Assembly (NCBI RefSeq): GCF_046365375.1
Contig: NZ_JBKEIT010000004.1
Coordinates: 326,091-390,090, forward strand
Length of the DNA stretch: 64,000 nucleotides
Direction of reading: 5' to 3'
From: Butyricimonas muris
GTDB taxonomy: Bacteria; Bacteroidota; Bacteroidia; Bacteroidales; Marinifilaceae
A program made the position numbers and the translations under genes. Positions 1-8,166 of the stretch are shown piece by piece. The first letter of the stretch is position 1. Every line of letters starts with the position of its first letter. The notes beneath the pieces were generated by a model. That model was not told the origin of the DNA. It saw only the letters and a list, made by a program, of their open reading frames with translations, and searched no databases.

Positions 1-1
1 T

Positions 2-373
2 AATATTATCGCGAAAGATGATTCAGAGGAGATAATTTTATCCCATCTTTTCAGTCTTGCCGTGGAAACGAACCCGGATATGCAAGTTGTGATGGATATG
101 GAAGTCAACGAGAGTACTTCCGGTGACGGGCAACTGGAGTCTACTTTGAATAAAGTGGAAACGACGGATGAAACCGGAAAGACCGAAACTTTGCCGGACG
201 ACAAGATCGAAGAGAAAAAGAATGATGTCGAACTGGAAGTCTTCCCCGATGACTGGGAAACGGGAAACTCGGAAGATATCGAGGTCGGTGAGCCGGGAGG
301 AACAGTTCGACCGGGAGGCACGGAAGAGGATTGGGAGAAGGGTGAGAATGAAGATGTTGTGGTAGGTGATTAA
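2..373 (+). CDS. C-terminal part of an acidic protein, cut by the window edge
   Basis: The reading frame is open from the first bases of the window to the TAA at 371-373, so this is the 3' end of a longer gene; the GTG at 62 need not be a start. About 123 residues are visible. They are strongly acidic and low in complexity, with many D, E, G and T. The tail holds an imperfect duplication: DDWETGNSEDIEVGE is followed by EDWEKGENEDVVVGD. No catalytic motif is visible and I do not recognise the family. A rho-independent terminator follows immediately, so this is the end of its transcription unit. Real coding is supported by the open frame and the terminator; the function is unknown. Confidence 0.6.
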   Translation, partial: NIIAKDDSEEIILSHLFSLAVETNPDMQVVMDMEVNESTSGDGQLESTLNKVETTDETGKTETLPDDKIEEKKNDVELEVFPDDWETGNSEDIEVGEPGGTVRPGGTEEDWEKGENEDVVVGD

Positions 374-380
374 ATAAATG

Positions 381-417
381 GAGAGGCAGGAGAAAATTTC
401 TGCCTCTCTTGTTTTTC
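381..417 (+). terminator. Rho-independent terminator after the acidic protein gene
   Basis: A 9-bp stem, GAGAGGCAG (381-389) with CTGCCTCTC (400-408), has a 10-base loop and is followed by TTGTTTTT. It starts 8 bases after the stop codon. Confidence 0.85.
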
Positions 418-457
418 TCGTGGGGGAGGATAGAAGGAGAGTATAGATGAGATTATA

Positions 458-489
458 TTTGGTTTATCGGAATGATTTATGTAATTTTG
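458..489 (+). promoter_or_regulatory. Bacteroidota-type promoter for the ATPase at 514
   Basis: TTTG at 458-461 and TAATTTTG at 482-489, 20 bases apart, match the Bacteroides -33 (TTTG) and -7 (TAnnTTTG) pattern. The leader would be short, with the ATG at 514. Confidence 0.6.
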
Positions 490-513
490 CAATACAACTT
501 TAAATTTGCATAA

Positions 514-1686
514 ATGACTGGAATGAATTTTATAAACAGAGAGTTAGCAGAGGTTATTCGAGAAGCGGTAGCTTATTTTCCTGTAATTACAATCACGGGA
601 CCGCGTCAGTCCGGGAAGACGACGCTTATATGTAACTTGTTTGAAAATCTACCCTATTTTTCACTTGAAAATTTGGATGTCAGGGATTTTGCCTTGCGTG
701 ATCCGATCGCATTTTTGAACCAGCATCCTGACGGTATGATACTGGATGAGGTACATAATGCTCCCGATTTACTTTCGTATATTCAAGGAATGGTGGATGA
801 AAACCCTCGACGTCGGTTTATTCTTTCGGGCAGTTCGCAATTTGCAATGCTTAGAAAGGTATCGCAGTCGTTAGCCGGGCGTACAGCCGTGTTTGAGTTA
901 TTACCGATGTCTTACTCTGAAATAAAAGAGTTATCAAAAGAAAAGTCATTGGATGAATTGCTATTTGATGGTTTTTATCCGGCAATATATTCGGGAAGTA
1001 ATGTTCCTAAATTTTTGTATCCTTCGTATGTAAAAACTTATTTGGATAAAGATGTACGGGATTTGTTACAGATAAAAGATATGATGCAATTTCATACTTT
1101 TATAAGACTTTGTGCGGGGCGGATAGGTTCATTGTTTAATGCTTCCGAGCTATCTAATGAGGTTGGGGTTGCTGTTAATACGATCATGGCATGGCTGTCT
1201 GTGCTTCAAGCGTCTTATCTCGTGATGTTATTGCCGCCTTATTTTGCAAATTCACGTAAACGGCTGACAAAAACGCCTAAATTGTATTTCATGGATACGG
1301 GACTTGCTTGTTATCTATTGGGTATCGAATCAGCAGAGCAGTTGGCACGGGATAAGATGCGCGGGGCTATTTTCGAGAATTTTGTGGTGATGGAAGCTCT
1401 CAAGAAACGTTATAATGAGGGAAAAGAGAGTAATTTGTTTTTTTACAGGGATAGTAATCAAAATGAGGTGGATTTGTTGATGAAGCGGAATGATGGATTT
1501 GTCGGTGTCGAGATTAAATCTGCTATGACTTATAACCGTGACTTTGAAAAAACATTAAGGCTGTTTGATTCTTGGATAAAAGAACCGGTGGTTGAAAAGG
1601 CTATTGTTTATGCAGGTATGTTAGAAAATAATGTGGGAGAGATTAAACTATTAAACTACTCTAATTTTGATACTATACTTAAATAA
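514..1686 (+). CDS. AAA-type ATPase with DUF4143 / nuclease-like C-terminal domain
   Basis: The 390-residue protein has a Walker A motif GPRQSGKTT at residues 29-37 and a Walker B-like ILDEV at 76-80, followed by the sensor-like LSGSSQF. This is the AAA_14 plus DUF4143 architecture. The C-terminal part contains EVDLLM followed by VGVEIKS, which resembles the D...ExK core of PD-(D/E)xK nucleases. Proteins of this family are common as single orphan genes in Bacteroidota and their substrate is not settled. The gene stands alone between a promoter at 458-489 and the convergent recR. The start could be ATG 514 or ATG 523; the longer form is given. The family call is firm; the role is unknown. Confidence 0.85.
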   Translation: MTGMNFINRELAEVIREAVAYFPVITITGPRQSGKTTLICNLFENLPYFSLENLDVRDFALRDPIAFLNQHPDGMILDEVHNAPDLLSYIQGMVDENPRRRFILSGSSQFAMLRKVSQSLAGRTAVFELLPMSYSEIKELSKEKSLDELLFDGFYPAIYSGSNVPKFLYPSYVKTYLDKDVRDLLQIKDMMQFHTFIRLCAGRIGSLFNASELSNEVGVAVNTIMAWLSVLQASYLVMLLPPYFANSRKRLTKTPKLYFMDTGLACYLLGIESAEQLARDKMRGAIFENFVVMEALKKRYNEGKESNLFFYRDSNQNEVDLLMKRNDGFVGVEIKSAMTYNRDFEKTLRLFDSWIKEPVVEKAIVYAGMLENNVGEIKLLNYSNFDTILK

Positions 1687-1747
1687 TTCTTGAGGTGTCG
1701 TTTTAGGGATATTCCGTAAATACAAATGATTCCCCTTCAATAGAAGT

Positions 1748-2365
1748 TTACCCGTTCAGCTCAAACCTTACCCGGTTCACGATGGAACGTCCCAAGGTGA
1801 GTTCGTCGGTGTATTCGAGGTCATTGCCGACGGCGATGCCTTTGGCGAGAGTGCTGACGAGTAATTCGTCTTTACGGGGTAGTTTCTTGAAGATGTAGTA
1901 ACCCGTGGTGTCGCCTTCGATGGTGGCACGGAGGGCAAAGATAATTTCTTTCACGGGGGTGTTGGCTACCCGTTCCAGCAGGCTCGTGATGTTGAGGTCG
2001 GAGGGTCCGATACCGTCCATGGGCGAGATAATGCCGCCGAGGACGTGGTAGAGTCCGCGATATTGTCCGGTGGCTTCGAGGGACATGATGTCCTTGATGT
2101 TTTCCACGACACAGATGGTCTGTGCATCCCGTTTGGGGTCGGAACAAATTTCGCACATGTCTTCGTCGGAGATATTGTGGCATTGACGACATTCTCGGAT
2201 GGATTCTTTCAAGGCAGTGATGCTATCCGTGAATTGCTTCACTTCCTCGGGGCTTTGCCGGAGCATGTGCAGCACGTAGCGCAAGGCGGTTTTGCGTCCT
2301 ATTCCCGGGAGGGAAGCAAATTGTTCTACCGCTTTTTCCAGTAATTTGGACGATAAAGATTGCAT
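1748..2365 (-). CDS. recR: Recombination mediator protein RecR
   Basis: RecR acts with RecO (and RecF) in the cytoplasm to load RecA on gapped DNA during recombinational repair. The 205-residue length is typical. A helix-hairpin-helix (LPGIGRKTA, residues 19-27) is followed by a four-cysteine zinc finger at C59, C62, C71 and C74, then a Toprim domain with ENIKDIMSLE and the conserved C-terminal region. It lies 2 bases downstream of recJ on the same strand, so the two repair genes are very likely cotranscribed. The 3' end faces the ATPase gene with about 60 bases between them and no clear terminator. Confidence 0.97.
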   Translation of the reverse strand: MQSLSSKLLEKAVEQFASLPGIGRKTALRYVLHMLRQSPEEVKQFTDSITALKESIRECRQCHNISDEDMCEICSDPKRDAQTICVVENIKDIMSLEATGQYRGLYHVLGGIISPMDGIGPSDLNITSLLERVANTPVKEIIFALRATIEGDTTGYYIFKKLPRKDELLVSTLAKGIAVGNDLEYTDELTLGRSIVNRVRFELNG

Positions 2366-2367
2366 GT

Positions 2368-4089
2368 TTACTCCTCTTCTTTGAATTTTATATCACGGAT
2401 CATCATTTGTATGTCACTCCTGCCCATGAATTCATTTTCCTGCAGGGTATAGCATATATCGAAGTATTCACCTTTGCTGATGCGGGAGAAATCTTCCCCC
2501 ATGCCGAAGGCGATACCGCTCCGGTCGTTGCATAAGCGGGTGTCGTCAACAACCACTAACTTGAGGTGTTCATTGTTTCTGCCCACTTGTTTCGAGCCGA
2601 TGAAGTTTGTCACATTGTCGGTCATGAATACCGGAATCGTGTTGTTGGGACCGAACGGGGCGAATTTTTGAATCATCGTGTAGAGTTCCGCCGTGATATC
2701 GTTCAGTTTAATTTGCACGTCGATGTTGATTTGAGGCGTCAACATCTCTTCGGTAATGGTTTCGCTCACGATTTTTTGGAATTTGGCTTTAAAAGGCTCA
2801 ATGTTTTCCAGTTTCAGAGTCAAACCTGCCGCGTATTTGTGTCCGCCGTAATTTTCCAGATACTCGCTGCATTGCGAGATGGCGTAGTACAAGTCAAATC
2901 CTTCCACGGAACGGGCGGAGCCTGTTGCCAGACCGTTTGATTCGGTGAGGATGACTGTCGGGCGATAGTAGTATTCCGTCAACCGGGAAGCCACGATACC
3001 GATGACACCTTTGTGCCAGTTCGGGTTGTAAAGTACGGTAGCTTTTTGGGTTTGATCGTAGTGGGATTGGTTGATGTATTCGAGGGCTTCTTCGGTGATG
3101 TCGTGGTCGAGTTTTTTGCGTTGGTCGTTGAAGTTATTGATGCTCCCTGCAACTTCCGCCGCTTTTTTCTCGTCATCGGCAATCAGCAGTTCCACGGATT
3201 TGTTCCCCGATTCTACCCGACCTGCTGCGTTGATTTTCGGTCCTATGCGGAACACGATGTCGTTCACGGTTAGGTCTTTGTCAATACCGGAGAATTTTAA
3301 TATGGTTTTCAGCCCAAGACTGGGATTCTGGTTCAATTGCAACAGTCCGAAATAAGCAAGAATACGATTCTCTCCCGTGATCGGCACGATATCGCTAGCT
3401 ATGCTGACACAAACCAGATCGAGTAACTTGTACAAGTCGGACATGGGGAGGTTGTGTCTGAGGCTGTATGCCTGTGCTAGTTTGAAACTGACACCGCAAC
3501 CGCTTAGCCAGCGGTAGGGGTAATTACAGTCTTTTCGTTGCGGATCGAGGACTGCCACGGCATCGGGAAGTTCATCTCCCGGCGTGTGGTGGTCGCAGAT
3601 GATAACATCCACGCCTTTTGATTTGGCATAACGTACCTTTTCAACAGCCTTAACCCCGCAGTCGGTGACGATCATCAGTGATATGCCGTTCTCTGCCGCG
3701 TAATCAATGGCACGAATGGAAACCCCGTATCCTTCCGTGTAACGGTCCGGGATGTAATATTCCGGATTCTCGCATTTGTTCTTGAGATACTTGTAAAGTA
3801 AGGCTACAGCTGTTGTCCCGTCCACGTCGTAATCGCCATAGATCATGATCTTTTCTTCGTTGCCAATGGCTCTCTCCAATCGGGTGACCGCTTTATCCAT
3901 ATCCTTCATTAGGAATGGATCGTGCAGCATGTTAAGGGTTGGGTTGAAGAAAGCATGAGCCTCTTCTGCAGTATTCACACCCCGTTGAAGTAACAGGTTT
4001 GCAATGACGTAACTGCAGTCAAGATCTTTGGATAATGCGTCTATTTTTGCCCACTCGGGTGGGGTATTGATAACCCATCTTTTCTTCAT
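2368..4089 (-). CDS. recJ: Single-stranded-DNA-specific exonuclease RecJ
   Basis: RecJ is a cytoplasmic 5'-3' exonuclease on single-stranded DNA, used in recombination and repair. The 573-residue length fits. The DHH phosphoesterase motif I is visible as YGDYDVDGT (D86, D88, D90), and the DHH signature as ICDHHTPG near residue 165. GPKINAAGRVESG and the DHHA1-type segment YGGHKYAAG follow. It is the first gene of a recJ-recR pair with a 2-base gap. The start ATG at 4089 gives MKKRWV. Upstream lies the 9-mer repeat hairpin, and I see no perfect -7 element for this strand. Confidence 0.96.
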   Translation of the reverse strand: MKKRWVINTPPEWAKIDALSKDLDCSYVIANLLLQRGVNTAEEAHAFFNPTLNMLHDPFLMKDMDKAVTRLERAIGNEEKIMIYGDYDVDGTTAVALLYKYLKNKCENPEYYIPDRYTEGYGVSIRAIDYAAENGISLMIVTDCGVKAVEKVRYAKSKGVDVIICDHHTPGDELPDAVAVLDPQRKDCNYPYRWLSGCGVSFKLAQAYSLRHNLPMSDLYKLLDLVCVSIASDIVPITGENRILAYFGLLQLNQNPSLGLKTILKFSGIDKDLTVNDIVFRIGPKINAAGRVESGNKSVELLIADDEKKAAEVAGSINNFNDQRKKLDHDITEEALEYINQSHYDQTQKATVLYNPNWHKGVIGIVASRLTEYYYRPTVILTESNGLATGSARSVEGFDLYYAISQCSEYLENYGGHKYAAGLTLKLENIEPFKAKFQKIVSETITEEMLTPQINIDVQIKLNDITAELYTMIQKFAPFGPNNTIPVFMTDNVTNFIGSKQVGRNNEHLKLVVVDDTRLCNDRSGIAFGMGEDFSRISKGEYFDICYTLQENEFMGRSDIQMMIRDIKFKEEE

Positions 4090-4223
4090 TATTTACTTTC
4101 TCCTATTCAACTTACAAAGAAGCGGAATTTCCTCGGGATTTCAAAAGAATAGCGATTATATTTTTTAACAGGTTGTGACGATGGGGGATTATGCGTTTGT
4201 ATTTCAATCGGGTAGAGTTTGAA

Positions 4224-4333
4224 AAGTTCATAAAGTTTATAAGGTTTATAAAGTTCATAAAGTAACGGACGTCCTTCGGACAGGGTCTTAAACCTTATAA
4301 ACTTTATGAACCTTATGAACTTTATAAACTTTA
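4224..4333. repeat. Long inverted repeat built from 9-base units GTTYATAAR
   Basis: The left arm (about 4224-4263) is four tandem copies of GTTCATAAA / GTTTATAAG-type units. The right arm (about 4288-4332) carries the complementary units (CTTATGAAC, TTTATAAAC). The arms can pair over roughly 40 bp around a GC-richer centre, which itself contains GTCCTTCGGAC. It occupies the divergent recJ / lysS gap. The same units recur at 6111, 39925 and, degenerate, at 45575. Confidence 0.8.
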
Positions 4334-4338
4334 ATTAT

Positions 4339-4346
4339 TATCTTTG
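4339..4346 (+). promoter_or_regulatory. -7 element of the lysS promoter
   Basis: TATCTTTG matches TAnnTTTG exactly, 39 bases before the lysS ATG. No clear TTTG is present at the expected -33 position. Confidence 0.5.
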
Positions 4347-4385
4347 CAGTTCAAAAGTAAATATAACCCTTAAAAGTATATAAGA

Positions 4386-6110
4386 ATGAGTCTTGCAGAA
4401 TTAAGCGAACAGGAAATTATTCGCCGGAACTCTTTGAACGAGTTGAAGAATTTGGGAATTAATGCCTATCCGGCACCGGAATTTAAAGTAACTCACCTTT
4501 CTAAAGAGATTCTTGATAAATTTGAAAAATCACCGGAGGAATTGCAGGAAGTTGTGATTGCCGGGCGAATGATGAGTCGACGCATCATGGGTAAGGCTTC
4601 ATTTTTTGAATTACAAGACGCCGAGGGTAGGATTCAGGTCTACGTGAGTCGGGATGATGTGAGTCGGGATGAAGCTTGCACGATGTATAACACGGTATTC
4701 AAAAAGTTGATGGATATCGGGGATATCGTTGGAGTGAAAGGGTTCGCGTTCCGCACGAATATGGGAGAGATTTCCGTGCACGCGAAAGAGCTGGTGATGT
4801 TGTCCAAGTCCTTGCGTCCGCTTCCGATCGTGAAAGAGAAAGACGGGAAGGTTTTTGATGCTTTTACCGATCCGGAATTGCGTTATCGTCAACGTTATTT
4901 GGATTTAATTGTGAACCCGCAGGTGAAGGATGTTTTTATCAAGCGGACGAAGATGATCAACGCTATCCGGCAGTTCTACACGGAAATGGGATGTCTGGAG
5001 GTGGAAACTCCCGTGTTGCAAGCGATACCGGGCGGTGCTTCAGCACGTCCTTTTATCACGCATCATAATGCATTGGATATCCCGTTTTATTTGAGAATCG
5101 CCAACGAGTTGTACTTGAAACGTCTGATCGTGGGGGGATTTAACGGCGTGTTCGAGTTTTCGCGGAATTTTCGGAATGAAGGTATGGACCGTACACATAA
5201 CCCGGAATTTACTTGTATGGAGGTGTACGTGCCTTATAAGGATTATTTATGGATGATGGATTCCACGGAGCGCATGATTGAAGCTGCCGCTATTGCCGTG
5301 AACGGAACTACAAAAGCCGTTTTCGGGGAGAATGAAGTGGATTTCAAACCACCTTTCAAGCGGGTGAAGATGTCCGAGGCAATCATGGAATATACCGGGT
5401 TTGATATTACCGGCAAGAGCGAGGACGAGATACGTGAGTTTTGTTTGTCTATCGGTTTAAAGGTAGATGAAACCATGGGGAAAGGAAAATTGATTGACGA
5501 GATATTCGGGGAGAAGTGCGAAGGGCATTATATCCAACCGACGTTTATTTATGACTATCCAGTAGAGATGTCCCCGTTGACTAAAATGCATCGTAATGAT
5601 CCGGGATTGACGGAACGTTTCGAGTTGTTCGTGAACGGGAAAGAGGTGGCTAATGCTTATTCCGAGTTGAATGACCCGATCGACCAGTTGAATCGGTTCA
5701 AGGATCAGTTGGCTCTTCAAGAGAGAGGGGACGACGAGGCGATGTTCATCGATTATGATTTCGTGCGTGCGCTAGAATACGGGATGCCGCCGACTTCCGG
5801 CATGGGTATCGGTATCGACCGTTTGTGCATGTTCTTGACCAATAGCCTGTCTATCCAAGATGTGTTGCTTTTCCCGCAGATGAAGCCGGAAAAGGTGGTC
5901 GTGAACGATCCGGACGAGAAGTTTATCGAGTTGGGTATTCCTGCCGACTGGGTACAAGTGGTGCGCAAGGCCGGATTCCAGACCGTAGAGGCTTTGAAAA
6001 CGGTGGAAAATCCGAACAAGTTGCATCAAGAGTTGAGCGGCTTGAACAAGAAGATGAAATTAGGATTGAAGACTTTGTCACAGGACGAAGTAAAGGATTG
6101 GTTCAAATAA
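4386..6110 (+). CDS. lysS: Lysine--tRNA ligase (class II)
   Basis: This cytoplasmic enzyme charges tRNA-Lys with lysine. The N-terminal OB-fold anticodon-binding domain spans roughly residues 55-170. The class II core contains motif 2 (GMDRTHNPEFTCMEV) and motif 3 (GMGIGIDRLCMFL). At 574 residues it is longer than the roughly 500 of E. coli LysS. The extra C-terminal segment after about residue 515 looks like a small helical domain (GIPADWVQVVRKAGFQTVEA), an extension I associate with Bacteroidota LysS. A 9-mer repeat begins on the base after the stop codon, separating it from gpsA. Confidence 0.97.
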   Translation: MSLAELSEQEIIRRNSLNELKNLGINAYPAPEFKVTHLSKEILDKFEKSPEELQEVVIAGRMMSRRIMGKASFFELQDAEGRIQVYVSRDDVSRDEACTMYNTVFKKLMDIGDIVGVKGFAFRTNMGEISVHAKELVMLSKSLRPLPIVKEKDGKVFDAFTDPELRYRQRYLDLIVNPQVKDVFIKRTKMINAIRQFYTEMGCLEVETPVLQAIPGGASARPFITHHNALDIPFYLRIANELYLKRLIVGGFNGVFEFSRNFRNEGMDRTHNPEFTCMEVYVPYKDYLWMMDSTERMIEAAAIAVNGTTKAVFGENEVDFKPPFKRVKMSEAIMEYTGFDITGKSEDEIREFCLSIGLKVDETMGKGKLIDEIFGEKCEGHYIQPTFIYDYPVEMSPLTKMHRNDPGLTERFELFVNGKEVANAYSELNDPIDQLNRFKDQLALQERGDDEAMFIDYDFVRALEYGMPPTSGMGIGIDRLCMFLTNSLSIQDVLLFPQMKPEKVVVNDPDEKFIELGIPADWVQVVRKAGFQTVEALKTVENPNKLHQELSGLNKKMKLGLKTLSQDEVKDWFK

Positions 6111-6198
6111 GTTCATAAAGTTTATAAGGTTCATAAGGTCTATAAAGTTTTTGTTTTTACCTTATGAACTTTATGAACTTTAAAAACTTTATAAACTA
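6111..6198. repeat. Second GTTYATAAR 9-mer inverted repeat (lysS-gpsA gap)
   Basis: Four plus-sense units (6111-6147) and about four complementary units (6160-6198) flank a T-rich centre, so the gap can fold into a long AT hairpin. It starts directly after the lysS TAA and ends 6 bases before the gpsA ATG, filling the whole gap. Confidence 0.8.
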
Positions 6199-6204
6199 TA
6201 TGAT

Positions 6205-7209
6205 ATGGAAATAGTGGATAAACCGCGGATTGGTGTTGTGGGCGGAGGTAGTTGGGCTACCGCAATCGCGAAAATGCTGACAGAAAATAACGGGCATATC
6301 AATTGGTTCATGCGAAATATCGAATCGATTAAAGCCTTTAAAGTATTAAAACACAACCCGAGGTATCTGTGTGAAGTCGAGTTCGATTTGGACAAGATCA
6401 CATTCACGGATGATTTGGACAAGCTGGTAATGAATTCCGACGTGATCGTGTTTGCCATTCCAAGCGCTTTCGTGAGAAATGTCGTGACTTCAAGATTGCA
6501 GATCCCCTTGAAAAATAAAGTGATTGTTTCCGCTATTAAAGGATTGATTCCGGATGAGAACTTGACTATCGGGGAGTTCTTTCATCAACAATATGAAGTG
6601 CCTTTGGAGCAGATCGTGATTATATCCGGACCTTGCCACTCGGAAGAGATAGCTTTGGAACGTTTGTCGTATCTCACGTTCGCGAGCCAGAATCTGAAAA
6701 TAGCCCGGTTGGTGGCGCAATTGTTCGAGTGCTTTTACGTGAAGACCACGATATCCGATGATATTTACGGGACGGAGTACGGAGCCGTGTTGAAGAACGT
6801 GTTTGCTATCGCGGCGGGTATTTGTCACGGTTTACGTTACGGGGATAATTTTCAAGCCGTGCTGATATCCAATGCTATTCAGGAGATGGAACGTTTCGTG
6901 AACACGGTACATCCCATGCAGCGGGACATTAAGTTTTCGGCTTATCTGGGGGATTTACTCGTGACATCCTATTCGCAGTTTAGCCGGAACCGGACGTTCG
7001 GAACGATGATCGGGAAGGGCTATTCCGTGAAATCGGCTCAAATGGAGATGTTAATGATTGCCGAGGGATATTTCGGAGTGAAAGGTATTCACGAGATAAA
7101 CGAAGAATTTAAGGTGCATATGCCGATCACCAATGCCGTGTATAACATTCTCTACGAGCGTATCAGTCCCACGATGGAGATCCGTTTGCTGACAGATGAA
7201 CTGAGATAA
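6205..7209 (+). CDS. gpsA: Glycerol-3-phosphate dehydrogenase [NAD(P)+]
   Basis: The enzyme reduces dihydroxyacetone phosphate to sn-glycerol-3-phosphate for phospholipid synthesis, in the cytoplasm. The Rossmann motif VVGGGSWATA lies near residue 10. VSAIKGLIP and SGPCHSEEI are the family signatures, and YGAVLKNVFAIAAGIC carries the catalytic lysine region. The 334-residue length is normal. It follows lysS across the repeat and is followed after 11 bases by the nucleoside-recognition membrane protein, so the plus-strand genes from 6.2 kb may form one unit. Confidence 0.95.
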   Translation: MEIVDKPRIGVVGGGSWATAIAKMLTENNGHINWFMRNIESIKAFKVLKHNPRYLCEVEFDLDKITFTDDLDKLVMNSDVIVFAIPSAFVRNVVTSRLQIPLKNKVIVSAIKGLIPDENLTIGEFFHQQYEVPLEQIVIISGPCHSEEIALERLSYLTFASQNLKIARLVAQLFECFYVKTTISDDIYGTEYGAVLKNVFAIAAGICHGLRYGDNFQAVLISNAIQEMERFVNTVHPMQRDIKFSAYLGDLLVTSYSQFSRNRTFGTMIGKGYSVKSAQMEMLMIAEGYFGVKGIHEINEEFKVHMPITNAVYNILYERISPTMEIRLLTDELR

Positions 7210-7220
7210 TTTTCAATTGT

Positions 7221-8162
7221 ATGAGGTTTTGGAAGTGTGTACGAAAGGCCGTGCCCGTGGCAATGAAGACGTCGATGTGGTTTTTGAAAATCATGTTGCC
7301 GGTTTCTTTGTTCGTGACGTTGCTCTCGTATTTTAATATCCTGCCTTATATATCTTCTTTCGCGGCTCCCCTGTTCACGTTGATCGGATTGCCGGGAGAT
7401 GCGGCTTTGGTTTTTGTGACCAGTATATTCACGAATATATACACGGTGATAGCGTTGCTTGCCACGTTGGATTTTTCCGTGAGGGAAAGCCTTATTATGG
7501 CGACCATGTGCTTGATCTCGCACAACTTTATCGTGGAAACCTTGGTGTTGCAGAAAACGGGATCTTCGGCAAGGGGAATGATATTCCTTCGCGTAGCGGG
7601 AAGTTTCGTGGCGGCTATCGTGTTAAATTGGATATTGCCGGAGATGGGTGGTCAGATGATGGCGGAAACGGCAGTCGCGATGAACTTGGGTGATACTTTA
7701 ATCCATTGGTTGGAGAGTAGTTTGATGTTGTGCGTGAAGATCGTGTTGATGATTACCGGGTTGATGATATTGCAGCGGGTTTTGGAGGAATTTGGGGTGT
7801 TGAAGATTCTTTCCTCGATGTTATCGCCGTTGATGCGGGTGTTCGGGTTAAAACCGGATGTGGCATTCCTGTGGCTCGTGGGCAACACGGTTGGTCTGGC
7901 TTACGGTTCGGCAATTATGCTGGAATACGCCAAAGAAGGAAAACTGGCACATCAGGAAGCGGATTTGTTGAATTACCATTTGGCGATTTCCCATTCGCAA
8001 CTGGAAGACCCTTTGTTGTTCGTGGTGATGGGGTTGCCTATAGGCTGGCTGATATTTCCCCGTGTCGTGTTGGCGATAATCGTGGTGTGGATTAGGCGGG
8101 GGATTTATGGTTTGCGGGCACACGCACATCCGGTCGTAAAAGTAGAAAACGTTAGTATATAA
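7221..8162 (+). CDS. Nucleoside-recognition (Gate) domain membrane protein
   Basis: The 313-residue protein has two related hydrophobic halves with about eight predicted membrane segments. Each half holds a Gate-type signature (FVTSIFTNIYTVIALLATL in the first, WLVGNTVGLAYGSAIM in the second), followed by SHNFIVET and SHSQLEDP. The family includes spore-maturation-like and nucleoside-transporter-gate proteins; the substrate is not established. It sits in the inner membrane, 11 bases after gpsA and 4 bases before the GNAT-like gene, which suggests cotranscription. The family is clear, the function is not. Confidence 0.8.
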   Translation: MRFWKCVRKAVPVAMKTSMWFLKIMLPVSLFVTLLSYFNILPYISSFAAPLFTLIGLPGDAALVFVTSIFTNIYTVIALLATLDFSVRESLIMATMCLISHNFIVETLVLQKTGSSARGMIFLRVAGSFVAAIVLNWILPEMGGQMMAETAVAMNLGDTLIHWLESSLMLCVKIVLMITGLMILQRVLEEFGVLKILSSMLSPLMRVFGLKPDVAFLWLVGNTVGLAYGSAIMLEYAKEGKLAHQEADLLNYHLAISHSQLEDPLLFVVMGLPIGWLIFPRVVLAIIVVWIRRGIYGLRAHAHPVVKVENVSI

Positions 8163-8166
8163 ATAT

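Noticed and set aside
4100..4385. CRISPR array at the GTTYATAAR repeats
   Set aside because: Units are 9 bases, directly adjacent, with no unique spacers and no cas genes nearby.
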